Both the position numbers and the translations under genes were made by a program. A DNA stretch of 64,000 bases from Terriglobia bacterium (GTDB lineage: Bacteria; Acidobacteriota; Terriglobia; JAIQFV01): positions 62,001 through 126,000 of the forward strand of contig JAIQFV010000010.1 in assembly GCA_020073085.1 (NCBI GenBank), given 5' to 3'. Shown here piece by piece: positions 51,345-60,873 of this stretch. Each line of letters opens with the position of its first letter. Within the stretch, counting starts at the first letter, position 1. The notes under the pieces are model-generated. The model did not search any database and had not been told where the DNA came from. It saw only the letters and a list, made by a program, of their open reading frames with translations.

Positions 51345-52505
51345 ATGGTGACTCGAAAGAATCAAAGTGCATTGACCTCGTCGGAACGTGCGGAATACAT
51401 CAACGCGCTCAAGACGCTCAAGAAAACACCCAGCCAATTCAACCCGCCCACCGCGAGTCGTTATGATGATTTCGTCTATGTTCACATGCAGGCCATGCTG
51501 ATCATGAAGATCATCGATCCTACCAAGCCAGTGCGCAATGGAAACCTGAAGGTGACCAGTGACATGCGCATGCCGATGTGGGCACACCGTTGTCCGGCGT
51601 TCTTTCCCTGGCATCGGGAGCTGCTCCATCAACTGGAGTTGGAATTGCAAAAGGCCGCTCAGAATCCCAACCTGGCGATTCCCTACTGGGACTGGTCAGT
51701 CGATCAAGGCAAGAACGCTGCCCCTTGGACCGATGATTTCATGGGGGGTGATGGAGCCGATGGCCCGGTAACCACAGGGCCGTTCGCGGGCAAGACAAAC
51801 TGGGAGCTGTCGATCAGTGAGGATGGTGTCGATCATCTTGTCAGAGGGTTCGGACGCGATTCGATGGCCACCACGCTCCCCACGCCCAAGGAGGTGAGTC
51901 AGGCCCTCAACATCACCGTCTACGATAAGTCGCCCTGGAGTGACCGCAAGTCTCTCGCCAGTTTCCGGAACCAGACTGAAGGCTGGCATGTTCCTCCCGG
52001 GAGTTCGCGAGCGACCGGGATGCACAATCTTGTCCATGTATGGGTGGGCGGAACCCAGGGGACGATGCTTGCCAGCACCTCTCCGAATGACCCCGTGTTC
52101 TTTCTCCATCACTGCAACGTCGATCGACTGTGGGCACAGTGGCAGGCTCAACACTCCCAAGTCGCGCCTTATCTTCCCAAAGCAGCTCTTTCCAGCGATC
52201 CCGGTCAAGCCTGGAATGAGCCCATGATCTTTTACGACCAGACGCTTTCTTCGACTCCCCCGTGGCCGGGACCGGCAGTCACTCCGCATGAGGTCGCCGA
52301 CCATCACCAGTTGGGCTATCGGTATGACTCCGAGACCACCAGCGTGCGGGCGGAAGGGGTGACAACGGAGGAGAGAGAAAATCCTGAGACCGATCCGCTG
52401 AAACAGCAACCGTTGAAGATTTCGCCGCGCGATCACTTCCGCCGACGACTTGAGGAGCTCACGACCGGGAAAGAACCAAAGAGCAAAGGTGCCGGGCACG
52501 AATGA
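51345..52505 (+). CDS. Tyrosinase (type 3 copper protein), leaderless
   Basis: A 386-residue di-copper oxidase that hydroxylates or oxidises phenols. Copper A ligands fit His47, His81 and His90 (VYVHMQ; MWAHRCPAFFPWHREL). Copper B fits His227 and His231 (GMHNLVHVWVGG) with His in FFLHHCNVDRLW (255-256). PYWDW is the usual support motif. There is no signal peptide and no caddie protein gene beside it. The C-terminal 60 residues are a charged tail. GTGGAGGATG precedes the start. Confidence 0.93.
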   Translation: MVTRKNQSALTSSERAEYINALKTLKKTPSQFNPPTASRYDDFVYVHMQAMLIMKIIDPTKPVRNGNLKVTSDMRMPMWAHRCPAFFPWHRELLHQLELELQKAAQNPNLAIPYWDWSVDQGKNAAPWTDDFMGGDGADGPVTTGPFAGKTNWELSISEDGVDHLVRGFGRDSMATTLPTPKEVSQALNITVYDKSPWSDRKSLASFRNQTEGWHVPPGSSRATGMHNLVHVWVGGTQGTMLASTSPNDPVFFLHHCNVDRLWAQWQAQHSQVAPYLPKAALSSDPGQAWNEPMIFYDQTLSSTPPWPGPAVTPHEVADHHQLGYRYDSETTSVRAEGVTTEERENPETDPLKQQPLKISPRDHFRRRLEELTTGKEPKSKGAGHE

Positions 52506-52620
52506 CGGGCCGGGAGGGCGCATCCATCAAGCCGACCGCAGCGGGAACGGGCGCGAGGGGATAAGGCCGGGTGAAGTCTCCCCGTCCGAACGGGGGGCTG
52601 AACCTTGAAGACTCCCGAAT

Positions 52621-52654
52621 TCCCGGTGAGTCAGATATCTATTTCTCACCGGGA
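52621..52654 (-). terminator. Hairpin overlapping the end of the monooxygenase-like gene
   Basis: Arms TCCCGGTGAG (52621-52630) and CTCACCGGGA (52645-52654) are perfect 10-bp complements with a 14-nt loop holding the stop codon of the minus-strand gene. There is no T-run, so the terminator role is only possible. Confidence 0.45.
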
Positions 52655-53976
52655 TGGCGGATGAAGTAATGCCATTTGTCGAGGGATGCCGGCACGGCAA
52701 TATCAAAGAAGCCCACCATCATCTCTTCATAGGTTTGATCCCCCCATCGGACGGAGCTTTCGGGATCGGGGTTGTGCGGATTGTGGCGCGAGTTGTCGTA
52801 CCAGGCGACGGCTTGAAGCTCCGTGCCCGCCTTGAGGAAACGCGGCGCCGCCAACCGGTAGCTCAACTGCCAATAGAAATCGTAGTCGACCCGCAGCAGC
52901 GTCTCGATAACAGTTCCGTCGGGGTGAATGAGGTTGTATTCGAACCGTTTTCCGCGAAGATGCATGTGCGGGAAAAAGCTGAGCAGCGTGGCGTCGTTGG
53001 GGAGGGTGCCGTGCGCTTCCACCCGAAAGTTGTCCACACCCGGCGGAATCACGAAATTGCTGTTGGTTAACTGCAACGTGATCACGCGTTGTTTGGGCTG
53101 TTCCCTGGCAAAGACAATCCCGACTGAAGTCTGGTCATGTCCCGCGTGACCGTTCGTCGTGTAGTGCATCTGGAACACGAGGTCTGAACCGGCTGGAATG
53201 AATTTGGCCATGCCGTCAGGCCAGAGATCAGGCGAACTGCCGGGCGCATACACCAGCAACATATCGCTGGTGGTCGAGTGGGCGTCGTGCCGGAGTTTCT
53301 CGTCGCCCAGGCTCGAGGCCGTGAACGGCACGCCGACCGGCGCTTGCCTCAGCCACGGCGACTCGGGAGCCCGGATGTAAACCACCGCATGATGGACATG
53401 CTCGCGGGCGGAAGGCCGGACCTCTGACTTCTGTACCCACTGGTCTTCTTTGAATCCGGTGGGAACAATTTCATAGGTGTACTCAACGTCTCCGTGAGCG
53501 GGGAGAGCGACCGGCCTGGGCATTTCAATCACGAGATCCGGTTGAGGGATGTTCCATCCCACGGTCCAATGAGGCGGAGCCGGTGCGTCGTGCACGTCCC
53601 CGGCGGGAGTGTGGGCGGATGCCCAGGATGAAAGCGTTTCGATCTCCTGCGGAGTGAGCGAGGGGTCGTTTGAGAAATGCCCAAAGCGCGGGTCGGCAAA
53701 CCAGGGAGGCATTTTCTTCTGCTGCACGGCATCCCGGATGAGGCCCGCCCAGCGGTGAGTTTGGTCGTATGTAACCAGGGGGAAAGGCGCGATTTCGCCA
53801 GGGCGGTGGCAGGCCTGACAGTGCTGCTGAAGGATGGGGAGGACGTCTTTATAGAAGGTTGGCACAGGGGCCTTGTCCGGGGTGATTTCTGTGCCCCCAC
53901 CGGAAAACCTCACCGCGGACACGCTGAGCAAAGCGAGAATGACTCCACCCTTCCAGGAGTTCGCACCGAGATTCAT
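52639..53976 (-). CDS. Haem c-containing copper type II monooxygenase-like protein
   Basis: A 445-residue exported protein. A hydrophobic signal region covers about residues 8-25. A haem c site CQACH (53-57) lies in YKDVLPILQQHCQACHRPGE, typical of DUF1588/PSD-like cytochrome c domains. The rest resembles copper type II, ascorbate-dependent monooxygenases: REHVHHAVVYI, QMHYTTNGHAGHDQ and FFPHMHLRGKRFEYNL supply possible copper ligands. The substrate is unknown; the start has a poor ribosome site. It converges with the tyrosinase gene, so two copper proteins lie end to end. Confidence 0.85.
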   Translation of the reverse strand: MNLGANSWKGGVILALLSVSAVRFSGGGTEITPDKAPVPTFYKDVLPILQQHCQACHRPGEIAPFPLVTYDQTHRWAGLIRDAVQQKKMPPWFADPRFGHFSNDPSLTPQEIETLSSWASAHTPAGDVHDAPAPPHWTVGWNIPQPDLVIEMPRPVALPAHGDVEYTYEIVPTGFKEDQWVQKSEVRPSAREHVHHAVVYIRAPESPWLRQAPVGVPFTASSLGDEKLRHDAHSTTSDMLLVYAPGSSPDLWPDGMAKFIPAGSDLVFQMHYTTNGHAGHDQTSVGIVFAREQPKQRVITLQLTNSNFVIPPGVDNFRVEAHGTLPNDATLLSFFPHMHLRGKRFEYNLIHPDGTVIETLLRVDYDFYWQLSYRLAAPRFLKAGTELQAVAWYDNSRHNPHNPDPESSVRWGDQTYEEMMVGFFDIAVPASLDKWHYFIRHPGEK

Positions 53977-54102
53977 CCAAACAGGATATCACGAACGTCG
54001 ACTGCGGCAATCGCCCGAACTTTCCCTTGTTTGATACTTGGTTAGCCCGCGGCCCGCCGTGGCGGGCTCGCCGGGCCTGCCAAGGCCAACTCACCCAAAG
54101 GC

Positions 54103-54126
54103 CCCCGCCACAAAAACGTGGCGGGG
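54103..54126. repeat. GC-rich hairpin between genes, CTTTGGTAGCC family
   Basis: CCCCGCCAC and GTGGCGGGG are perfect arms around AAAAAC. On the minus strand the element starts CTTTGGTAGCCCCGCCAC (to 54136), sharing the CTTTGGTAGCC end of the element at 23526-23610. The part further left (54047-54070) is also palindrome-rich. Confidence 0.65.
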
Positions 54127-54149
54127 CTACCAAAGCGTGCCGTTCACCA

Positions 54150-55541
54150 TTAATACAATGATGGTCTGAGAGTGCCGCCGAGGACGCTGGAGTTGATATA
54201 AGCGGTGGTGTGGTTTCCTTCGACCCCTCCCCACGCAAACAGGATCGAGGCGGCCGGAAAGCCTCCGGCCCGAATCGTGAATCCCACGGCGTAGCTGTGA
54301 CGCAGGTGGTTGAATCCCAGGTCCCCGCGGGTCAGCGCCACCCGGCCTGAATCGGCCTGGGCCATGACACCGAAAGGTCCCCAGAGGGAATGCTCGATGC
54401 TGGCGCGAAGTAACATCAGATTGGGCGCGCGGTACCGATAGTCGGCATAGCTCGGCAGGAGGTTGTCCCCATTGATATCGCTTCCACCGAGCGTCGGCTG
54501 GAAGTAGAACGGCTCGACATGTCCCGCGGGAATCATCGACTCCGTCAGAAGCACACGCAACCCGATCGTCCCCTCCCGGTTTCTGGAAAAGCGCGGCTTG
54601 GTCATCGACTCGGGGCTTTCATCCGGTCCCGCCACATCTTTCGACGAGCCTGCCCGCGTGGTCCTGTAGAGTGGAAATTCGTGACCGAAATCGAGCGTGT
54701 ATCGCCGGAAGGAGTAATGGGAATCTCCCGCTGCGGCGAACTGCTGGAACGTGCCCGAGTATTTCAGTCTGACGTGATTGTCGATCAGGCTGCGACTGAA
54801 CCGGATTCCCTCTCCGAATTGGGCGAACGCGGGTTGACGCGCCAGTCCCGGCGCGGTGGCCTCCGTGTAGATCTGCTCGATGGAGGGACTCGTATCTCCA
54901 TGGCGGTCCCGGAGATCGACCCAGCGGCCGTTGATTTCTCCAAAGAGGGCAAGTCCTGAAGTGCCAAAGATGGGAATAATTGCGTTTCCACCTGTGATCG
55001 TTTCCTGCATTCCATAAAACGCGAGGTTCGAACTCGAGGTGGTGGGTCCCTGGCCGAAGTAGGACAGCTTGTTCAGCCGGATGGTCTGCGCATAAAGATT
55101 GAATTCGGGCCGCGGGGGAATCTTCATGATGTGGGGTGGCGCGCCGGGGGATGGACTCGGACTTGTGCTGACCTTGACCGGCTGGTTCGGATTGGGGCCC
55201 AGGACGGCCTTCATGTAAGCCCCTGCTCTCCAGGACCCGCTACTGGTGAGCACGGCGTCCATATTGATGTCGAGCCTCCAACGCTCGGTGGGCTCTCTTT
55301 GAAAAACAAAGGCAGGGCCGCCCCCCATGCCATTCTGGGGCGCAATGCTCCCGCCGGTGATATGGAAAGGATGGTCCGTGAACAGGGCCGAAAGGCAACC
55401 CCCCAATGCCTTGATGTCGAACTTGGAACAGGCGGCGGCAAAGCGTTCCTTCTCCGTACGGAATTCAGCGTGAATTTCACTCTCCTGCGCCCAAACGGGC
55501 ACGCTCGACAGGAGCCAGAGCAATGCAACGATCTTTCGCAT
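54150..55541 (-). CDS. Outer-membrane beta-barrel protein of unknown function
   Basis: A 463-residue exported protein with a signal peptide ending near VWAQES. Then come about 45 residues with a Cys pair (FAAACSKFDIKALGGC), followed by alternating amphipathic strands to the end (RRYTLDFGHEFPLYR, then GYSYAVGF-like strands). A proline/serine linker (STSPSPSPGAPP) lies near residue 130. No family recognised with certainty; it looks like a 16- to 18-strand barrel. It lies 14 bp after the phosphoesterase gene on the same strand, so the two form an operon. Confidence 0.75.
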   Translation of the reverse strand: MRKIVALLWLLSSVPVWAQESEIHAEFRTEKERFAAACSKFDIKALGGCLSALFTDHPFHITGGSIAPQNGMGGGPAFVFQREPTERWRLDINMDAVLTSSGSWRAGAYMKAVLGPNPNQPVKVSTSPSPSPGAPPHIMKIPPRPEFNLYAQTIRLNKLSYFGQGPTTSSSNLAFYGMQETITGGNAIIPIFGTSGLALFGEINGRWVDLRDRHGDTSPSIEQIYTEATAPGLARQPAFAQFGEGIRFSRSLIDNHVRLKYSGTFQQFAAAGDSHYSFRRYTLDFGHEFPLYRTTRAGSSKDVAGPDESPESMTKPRFSRNREGTIGLRVLLTESMIPAGHVEPFYFQPTLGGSDINGDNLLPSYADYRYRAPNLMLLRASIEHSLWGPFGVMAQADSGRVALTRGDLGFNHLRHSYAVGFTIRAGGFPAASILFAWGGVEGNHTTAYINSSVLGGTLRPSLY

Positions 55542-55555
55542 GGATGAACCCTCCC

Positions 55556-57001
55556 CTATTTCGGCCGATCTTTTGCACCTTTTCGCAACGTGGTCATGAC
55601 CCGCTGGATGTAAGCGCTCGCAGCCGCTTCAGTATGAATCTTCCGAATGTCGAGGTGCGTCTGCTCGTCCTCAGGAAGCTGTTTCTCGATGTCCTGGACG
55701 GCGGCCAGATGGTCCCGCAGCAGGTCCGAGAGGGGTCGCCGTGGCTGGCGCGCGCTGGCAGGCGCTTGATCGATGGAAACGACGCCGGCCCCCGGCGCCA
55801 TGGCGCGCATGGCGAAGCTCCCACCCCCGGTTTGAAATGTTATCCGGTCGGTGCGTGGTGAGGGCAGCGTCAGGAAGTCCAGGAATGTGTCTGCGTTGAT
55901 CTCGCGCGGCGAACGGGCGCTATAGCTCCCGATGAACTGTTTGGTCACCGTCGCCGGAATGGAGGCGTGATCAAATAATCGATCCGTCACCACCGTGGCC
56001 TCAGGGATCCAGGGGGAGATCAAGACTGCAGGCACCCGAATCCCGAGCCGATCAAACTTGAATCCGGTCCCCTGATCGTGGAACTCATCAGGGGGGCAGG
56101 CCGGAGGCTGAACGTGGTCGAAGATGCCGCCATGCTCGTCATAGAGGACGAGCAGCATCGTGCTTTCCCACAGGGCCTGGTTGCTCGTAATGCAGGAGTA
56201 CACGGCCGCAATAAATTGTTCGCCGGCCAGGACATTGTGATCCGGGTGCTGGTCCTGGGCGATCATCTCACCGTTGCCGACATCGTGGTCTGTATAGTTG
56301 GGCTCGATGAAACTGTAGTCCGGCAAATTGCCGGAGGTACAGTCCGCCTGAAACTGATCAAAGGTGCCGAAGAGCTGGGGCTGGTTCTTCAGAAGGAAGG
56401 TCAAGGTGATGGTTCCGCTCGGCTCGTCGTAATAGTAAACCTTTGCCGTCCGGCCGGCCTTGATCATGCGTTCATAAATGGTGGGATACTTCGATCCGAT
56501 GTACAGCAGATCATTGTCGAGCTTCCCAAACGAGGTCCCAAAATGGGCGAAGGCACGGTTCGGGATGGTCGGGCCCGGAATGGAGGAATGCCAGCGGTTG
56601 AAGACGGCATATTTCCTTGCCAGCGTCGTGATCACGGGGACTTTTTCGGGGGCAAAGCCATACATGATCTTCTGGGAATGGGCCACGTCATGGCGTTTCT
56701 CAAAGTAGGCCTGAATAAAACCTTGCATCGTCGGGCCCGAGAGCGTGCCCTCATGGTTGCCGAAGATCTGGACGTTGACATCCTCAAAATGGTGGCCGGG
56801 GTCGGGCTCCAATTGGCCCTGGTACGCAGCCAGCGGCCGGACCGGGACCGCTGTGCCGGTCGTATCGGGGTTGGTTTCGCTCCCGGTGACCCCGTCAATC
56901 CTCGGATCCTGGGCCTTCAGGAACCCGAGGAGGTGATCGAACGATCGGTTTTCCATCATGAGAACGACAATGTGCTTTAACTGCTGGAGTCCGTCCGCCA
57001 T
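55556..57001 (-). CDS. PF04185 phosphoesterase (phospholipase C-like), leaderless
   Basis: A 481-residue enzyme of the phospholipase C/acid phosphatase family. IKHIVVLMMENRSFDHLLGFLK at the N-terminus and LLVLYDEHGGIFDHVQPP are the two main motifs; EPNYTDHDVGNG lies between. It lacks the signal peptide found on the other family member in this window (7786-9333), and its sequence is quite different. AAGGAG precedes the ATG. It is transcribed before the outer-membrane protein gene. No Pho-like box was seen upstream. Confidence 0.9.
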   Translation of the reverse strand: MADGLQQLKHIVVLMMENRSFDHLLGFLKAQDPRIDGVTGSETNPDTTGTAVPVRPLAAYQGQLEPDPGHHFEDVNVQIFGNHEGTLSGPTMQGFIQAYFEKRHDVAHSQKIMYGFAPEKVPVITTLARKYAVFNRWHSSIPGPTIPNRAFAHFGTSFGKLDNDLLYIGSKYPTIYERMIKAGRTAKVYYYDEPSGTITLTFLLKNQPQLFGTFDQFQADCTSGNLPDYSFIEPNYTDHDVGNGEMIAQDQHPDHNVLAGEQFIAAVYSCITSNQALWESTMLLVLYDEHGGIFDHVQPPACPPDEFHDQGTGFKFDRLGIRVPAVLISPWIPEATVVTDRLFDHASIPATVTKQFIGSYSARSPREINADTFLDFLTLPSPRTDRITFQTGGGSFAMRAMAPGAGVVSIDQAPASARQPRRPLSDLLRDHLAAVQDIEKQLPEDEQTHLDIRKIHTEAAASAYIQRVMTTLRKGAKDRPK

Positions 57002-57495
57002 ATGCTCTCCTTATTGCGCCTTAAACCCTGGCGGTCCGCGACGTGAAGCGCAGCGCCTTCCCGGCCTCATCCCCTGGCACAGAATGGACGCTACCCCTGT
57101 GGACAGCCCTGGTCATCGGTCAATTGAGACTCAGCCTGAAACGAAAAGAACCTTCCCCCGAATCCAGGCGACACTCCGCCCCAGGGGATGTTGAGATTGT
57201 GGTGTCCGCATTGTAGTAAGCCGGGAAGGTTCCAAAGGAACCCTGTCCCAGCAGACCAAAGCCTCCGAGGCTAGTCGGAAACGAAATTGATTTCAGCCCC
57301 TGTCGGCAATCCATCTCGTTTCAATCAAACCGGAGGTCCTCTGAACAGAAGAGGCCCCTGCGGGAGAATGAGTATTGAGGCGCTCATTCTAATGGCAGAA
57401 GGGATGAAGTCAACGATTTTCTCGATGTTGTACTATTTTTCACATCGAATTTACCGCCCCATCTCAACGGGGAGGCTGGGATCAAGAGGATGAAT
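57002..57495. other. Intergenic stretch, no sure gene
   Basis: About 490 bp. A minus-strand frame at 57120-57314 contains LGGFGLLGQGSFGTF, which faintly recalls retropepsin-like aspartyl proteases, but it is short and broken. No other structure was seen. Confidence 0.4.
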
Positions 57496-58440
57496 CTAGC
57501 CTCGAATGACTTCATCGAGCTGGTGTCCCTCGATATCCGTGTTGACCTGCATCCACAGCGGCAAGTGGTCCGATAGCTGATAGGTGAAATCCCGTAAGGA
57601 CATGCCGGGAAACAGGGGGGTGTGATCGCCCGCATGGAAATCCAGAACGCCGCCCTGATTAGTGAAGTTTTCCGGATAGATGGGAAGATGGAAAATCTGG
57701 TCGTACCGCTTATCCTTGGCGAGGTTGGTGCCGAAACTCAGTTGCCGAAGCGCCTGCGGGATGACCAGTCCCCGGCTGGTGATGGCCTTGAACAGTTCGT
57801 CATCGCGGCCCGCGATATTGAAGTCGCCCATGATAATCAGATCCTTGTCCTCGTGGGTCTTCTCCTTTCGTTTTTCGTCGACCCAGTCGGCCAACAATTG
57901 AAGCTCGCCCTTCCGGCTGGTCTCGCTGTCCCCCCAGCGGATATGGGCGCTCAGGACGACGAAATCGAAATTTCCGGACCGGAAGGAAGCCATATAGGGA
58001 CTCCGCCAAAACGAGAGCTCGGAGAGGTATTCATTGCCCACCTTCTTGCGGGGAGGATTCGCTTCCGCCGCAAATCCGCCGAACGTGAGGGAACGCTTGT
58101 CATACAGGAAAGCAATCCGTTCCCGGTTCCCGCCGCTGTCCGGAATCATGTCGGAGTAGATGGCCCGCCAGTATGGGCCGAGGATCGGCAGGACCCGCCC
58201 GAGGTCGCTCAGATCGTCGCGCAACTCCACAACGCCGATCAGATCGAACTGCCCCAAGATCTCGGCGATGTAATGGATTGCGGCATCGCTTCGCTTCACT
58301 TTGCCGAATTCCCGGATGTTCCAGGTGGCAATGTTGATCGTCTCATCGAGTTTCGACGGGGGGATTTGAGCCTTCTTGATGCGGGTTTGCAACTCGATCA
58401 GGCCTTGCGCGATTTCCTTCGACAATTCACCGTGAAACAT
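57496..58440 (-). CDS. Endonuclease/exonuclease/phosphatase family protein, leaderless
   Basis: A 314-residue metal-dependent phosphodiesterase or nuclease of the DNase I-like fold. Motifs in order: ATWNIREFG (metal Asn), VVELRDDLSDL (Glu), VVLSAHIRWG, IIMGDFNI (Asp, Asn) and YQLSDHLPLWMQV (SDH). The frame extends to a TTG at 58497, but the ATG at 58440 starts at a more natural place. No signal peptide. It may cut DNA, RNA, or phospholipid head groups. It lies downstream of a beta-barrel gene on the same strand. Confidence 0.88.
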   Translation of the reverse strand: MFHGELSKEIAQGLIELQTRIKKAQIPPSKLDETINIATWNIREFGKVKRSDAAIHYIAEILGQFDLIGVVELRDDLSDLGRVLPILGPYWRAIYSDMIPDSGGNRERIAFLYDKRSLTFGGFAAEANPPRKKVGNEYLSELSFWRSPYMASFRSGNFDFVVLSAHIRWGDSETSRKGELQLLADWVDEKRKEKTHEDKDLIIMGDFNIAGRDDELFKAITSRGLVIPQALRQLSFGTNLAKDKRYDQIFHLPIYPENFTNQGGVLDFHAGDHTPLFPGMSLRDFTYQLSDHLPLWMQVNTDIEGHQLDEVIRG

Positions 58441-58500
58441 GGGATTTCGCCTTTCGCTGAATGAGGGTGATGGCTGTATCGGACCGGGGCTCTCCAAGCT

Positions 58501-59364
58501 TCAATGTCTCGATAATGGGAACTTTTTGAAATGGTAACCCAGTATAAGCTTTGCAATGAGATGGTCGGTACTGCGGGTCATCCCCACCCCCAGCCCGAAG
58601 TTTACTTCCCAATTGGGAGAAAGGTTCAGATCCACGGCAGGAAAGATCTGTTGTTCCTGGTCGCTCAGGGGATCGAATTTTGAGATGGGTCCCAACGCTC
58701 CGTAATACTCCAGGCCCACACTTGCCTTTGGGATGACCATGTAACTCACCTTGAAGTTTGGTGAGAAGGCGAACCCCTTGTTCTTGTTTTCACCGGCCAG
58801 CGAGCGGTCCATTGTCGGATTGAACGCGAGGTACCATTTCCCGGCCTGCTTGTCGATAATGGGGCGAATCTCGATGGTCCAGGTATCGGGAGAGAATTGA
58901 CGGCGCTGGTAGCCGACTTCCATGGAGAGACTCAGTCCAACCGGCCAGTGGCGTTCCTCCGGTACCCGGACGCGGGGACGGAGATGTGTCCCAACCCAGT
59001 CCCATCCTTCTCCCGACCGCACAGAGGTGAAGTTGTAGTAGCCAAGCTCAAACCAGTCGGTTATCCCGTGCGTGATTTCCAGGGTCTCATGAAACGAGTG
59101 GTCGGTTGGAAACAGACCATCGACCATGGTCTTGCTCCCCGAGATGGTGAAGTTGCTGTGCAGCTCCACCATGGTCTGCCGCGGAGCCACTGTGTCGGCG
59201 CCATAAACCTGAATCTCATAGTTGTCCTGAGCGGGTGAGAGCGCCGGTGGAAACAAAATGAAAACACAACTCAGGAGAAAATGACTTAACCAGAAAGGAA
59301 GTCGCCGGAGCGGCCGTGATTCCAATTGGCATGCGCCAATGGAACTGGAGGGGTGTTCGATCAT
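58501..59364 (-). CDS. Predicted outer-membrane beta-barrel protein
   Basis: A 287-residue exported protein. The N-terminal 45 residues contain a signal sequence (LPFWLSHFLLSCVFILFPPALSPAQ). The rest is made of amphipathic strands (TMVELHSNFTISGS, ITDWFELGYYNFTSV, VGLSLSMEVGYQRR, WEVNFGLGVGMTRSTDHLIAKLILGYHF). It resembles small acidobacterial and proteobacterial barrel proteins of unknown role. It is followed 60 bp later by the endonuclease/phosphatase gene on the same strand. Confidence 0.75.
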   Translation of the reverse strand: MIEHPSSSIGACQLESRPLRRLPFWLSHFLLSCVFILFPPALSPAQDNYEIQVYGADTVAPRQTMVELHSNFTISGSKTMVDGLFPTDHSFHETLEITHGITDWFELGYYNFTSVRSGEGWDWVGTHLRPRVRVPEERHWPVGLSLSMEVGYQRRQFSPDTWTIEIRPIIDKQAGKWYLAFNPTMDRSLAGENKNKGFAFSPNFKVSYMVIPKASVGLEYYGALGPISKFDPLSDQEQQIFPAVDLNLSPNWEVNFGLGVGMTRSTDHLIAKLILGYHFKKFPLSRH

Positions 59365-59832
59365 GTTTGAAGTTCTCGCTGAATGGCGGAGTGTACCCTA
59401 GTTCAAAAGGGGAGGCAACGAGGAAGGCAGGTGATAGGTAATAGGTAATAGGTAATAGGTAATAGGTTTTAGGGACTGAAGAGGTCGGCCGATCAATGCT
59501 GTGACTCTTGAGGAGTTGTGCTGGATGAATTGAGAATGATCTGAGATCCAAACCGGATTTTTGCCGGGAATGATATACTGAAGTTTGACCTTATTGGAGT
59601 CAGAGCTTCGGCCCGTCTCATGTCGCGGACGTCGGAGGCTTGGGGCGAGGGAAACATCCCTTCGCCAGTGGCAGACTCGAGATCATACGCAGGCCCTTCC
59701 GCCTGCCGATGGAAAGGGACTGCGTCGCATGATCACTCTGAAGAGCAATGGCTACTGGAATGAACTTAGAGCACTCCATGCGACGAGTTGTGCCACCTGA
59801 CGCCACAATACATCGATCGGGGGGAGACCATA
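59365..59832. other. Intergenic stretch with heptamer repeat
   Basis: About 470 bp between divergent genes, with the heptamer repeat at 59430-59471 and no convincing gene. A plus-strand frame at 59585-59800 has no family likeness. Confidence 0.5.
59430..59471. repeat. Heptamer tandem repeat (GGTAATA), copy 3
   Basis: Six 7-mers in tandem: GGTGATA, four GGTAATA and GGTTTTA. This is the cleanest of the four heptamer loci in the window. Confidence 0.85.
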
Positions 59833-60699
59833 ATGTTCCGCAGGGCACATTGGCATTGGATATGGATCGGATGGGGGATGCTGGCGCTCGCTGGAGCGGT
59901 TCCGGGTCATAGCGGGGTACCGCCAGCGGCCGCTACAAATTCAGCTTATGAAGTTTATGCCATCCGCTATGGAATAATTCCGGACTTCCCTGTCTCAGAG
60001 CTCGTCGCCGGTGCGAATCCATCGCGCAGGATGAATATCGACATGATGATATGGTTGCTCAAAGGACCGGGTAGAAGAAACGTCCTCGTGGACAGCGGCT
60101 TTTATCGGGCAAAATTCTTCAAGCATTGGAACCTCAAAGATTACATCAAGCCTTCTGAGGTGATCGGCAAGGTAGGTCTCAAGCCGGAGGAGATTACGGA
60201 CCTTGTGATCACCCATATGCATTGGGACCATGCGGATGGAGTGGATCTTTTCCCCAAGGCGCATGTGTGGATTCAAAAAGAGGAGTTTAATCACTACAGC
60301 GACCCGGCCAATCAGGTGAATGGGGTCGACCCGGAGGACATGGCGGTGCTTTCGAAGCTTGACCGAGAGGGGCGGCTGACTTTGGTCGATGGGGACGCCC
60401 AGTCACTAATCCCTGGCCTCACCTTCTACACCGGCGGGCGTCATACTTACGCTTCACAATACGTCGGGGTGCATACCCGCGCTGGAACAGTGGTCATCGC
60501 CTCAGACAATGTTTACCTCTATGAGAATCTCGACAAGCACGCGCCGATAGGAGCGACCTTTGATGCCGCTTCCAACTTGAAAGCGCAGGATCGCATGAGA
60601 ACCCTGGCGAGCCAGTCCCGGCTGATCGTTCCCGGTCATGATCCCGCTGTGTTTGAACGATTTCCAAGGCCAGGCCGCGGGGTGGCCAGGATTGATTGA
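59833..60699 (+). CDS. Exported AHL-lactonase-like metallo-beta-lactamase fold hydrolase
   Basis: A 288-residue hydrolase of the N-acyl-homoserine lactonase (AiiA/AttM) branch. The metal motif is THMHWDHADG (His128, His130, Asp132, His133); TFYTGGRHTYASQYV and VIASDNVYLYENL complete the site with His and Asp, and the last histidine lies in VPGHDPAV. The ATG at 59833 follows GGGGGAG. A signal peptide (about 1-26) is present, unlike in AiiA, so it acts outside the cytoplasm. Quorum quenching is possible but substrate is not shown. Confidence 0.9.
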   Translation: MFRRAHWHWIWIGWGMLALAGAVPGHSGVPPAAATNSAYEVYAIRYGIIPDFPVSELVAGANPSRRMNIDMMIWLLKGPGRRNVLVDSGFYRAKFFKHWNLKDYIKPSEVIGKVGLKPEEITDLVITHMHWDHADGVDLFPKAHVWIQKEEFNHYSDPANQVNGVDPEDMAVLSKLDREGRLTLVDGDAQSLIPGLTFYTGGRHTYASQYVGVHTRAGTVVIASDNVYLYENLDKHAPIGATFDAASNLKAQDRMRTLASQSRLIVPGHDPAVFERFPRPGRGVARID

Positions 60700-60718
60700 A
60701 AGCAGGGTGGGGAGAGAG

Positions 60719-60761
60719 GTTATAGAAAATAGGTGGTAGGGGTTAGGTGTCGGGGGTCAGG
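60719..60761. repeat. Heptamer-type repeat (GGTTATA/GGTGTCG), copy 4
   Basis: A degenerate run of GGT-based 7-mers (GGTTATA, GGTGGTA, GGTTAGG, GGTGTCG, GGGGTCA) between two plus-strand genes. Confidence 0.55.
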
Positions 60762-60873
60762 AAAAACACGAAGGGTTCCTCGAGGAAGGGCTGTACCAAT
60801 TTATCGCTCGATTCGCCTTTGAGCGGGTGTCCGACACACTGGATTGAAAATTCTCGTTTCCTTGGAGTCTGTC

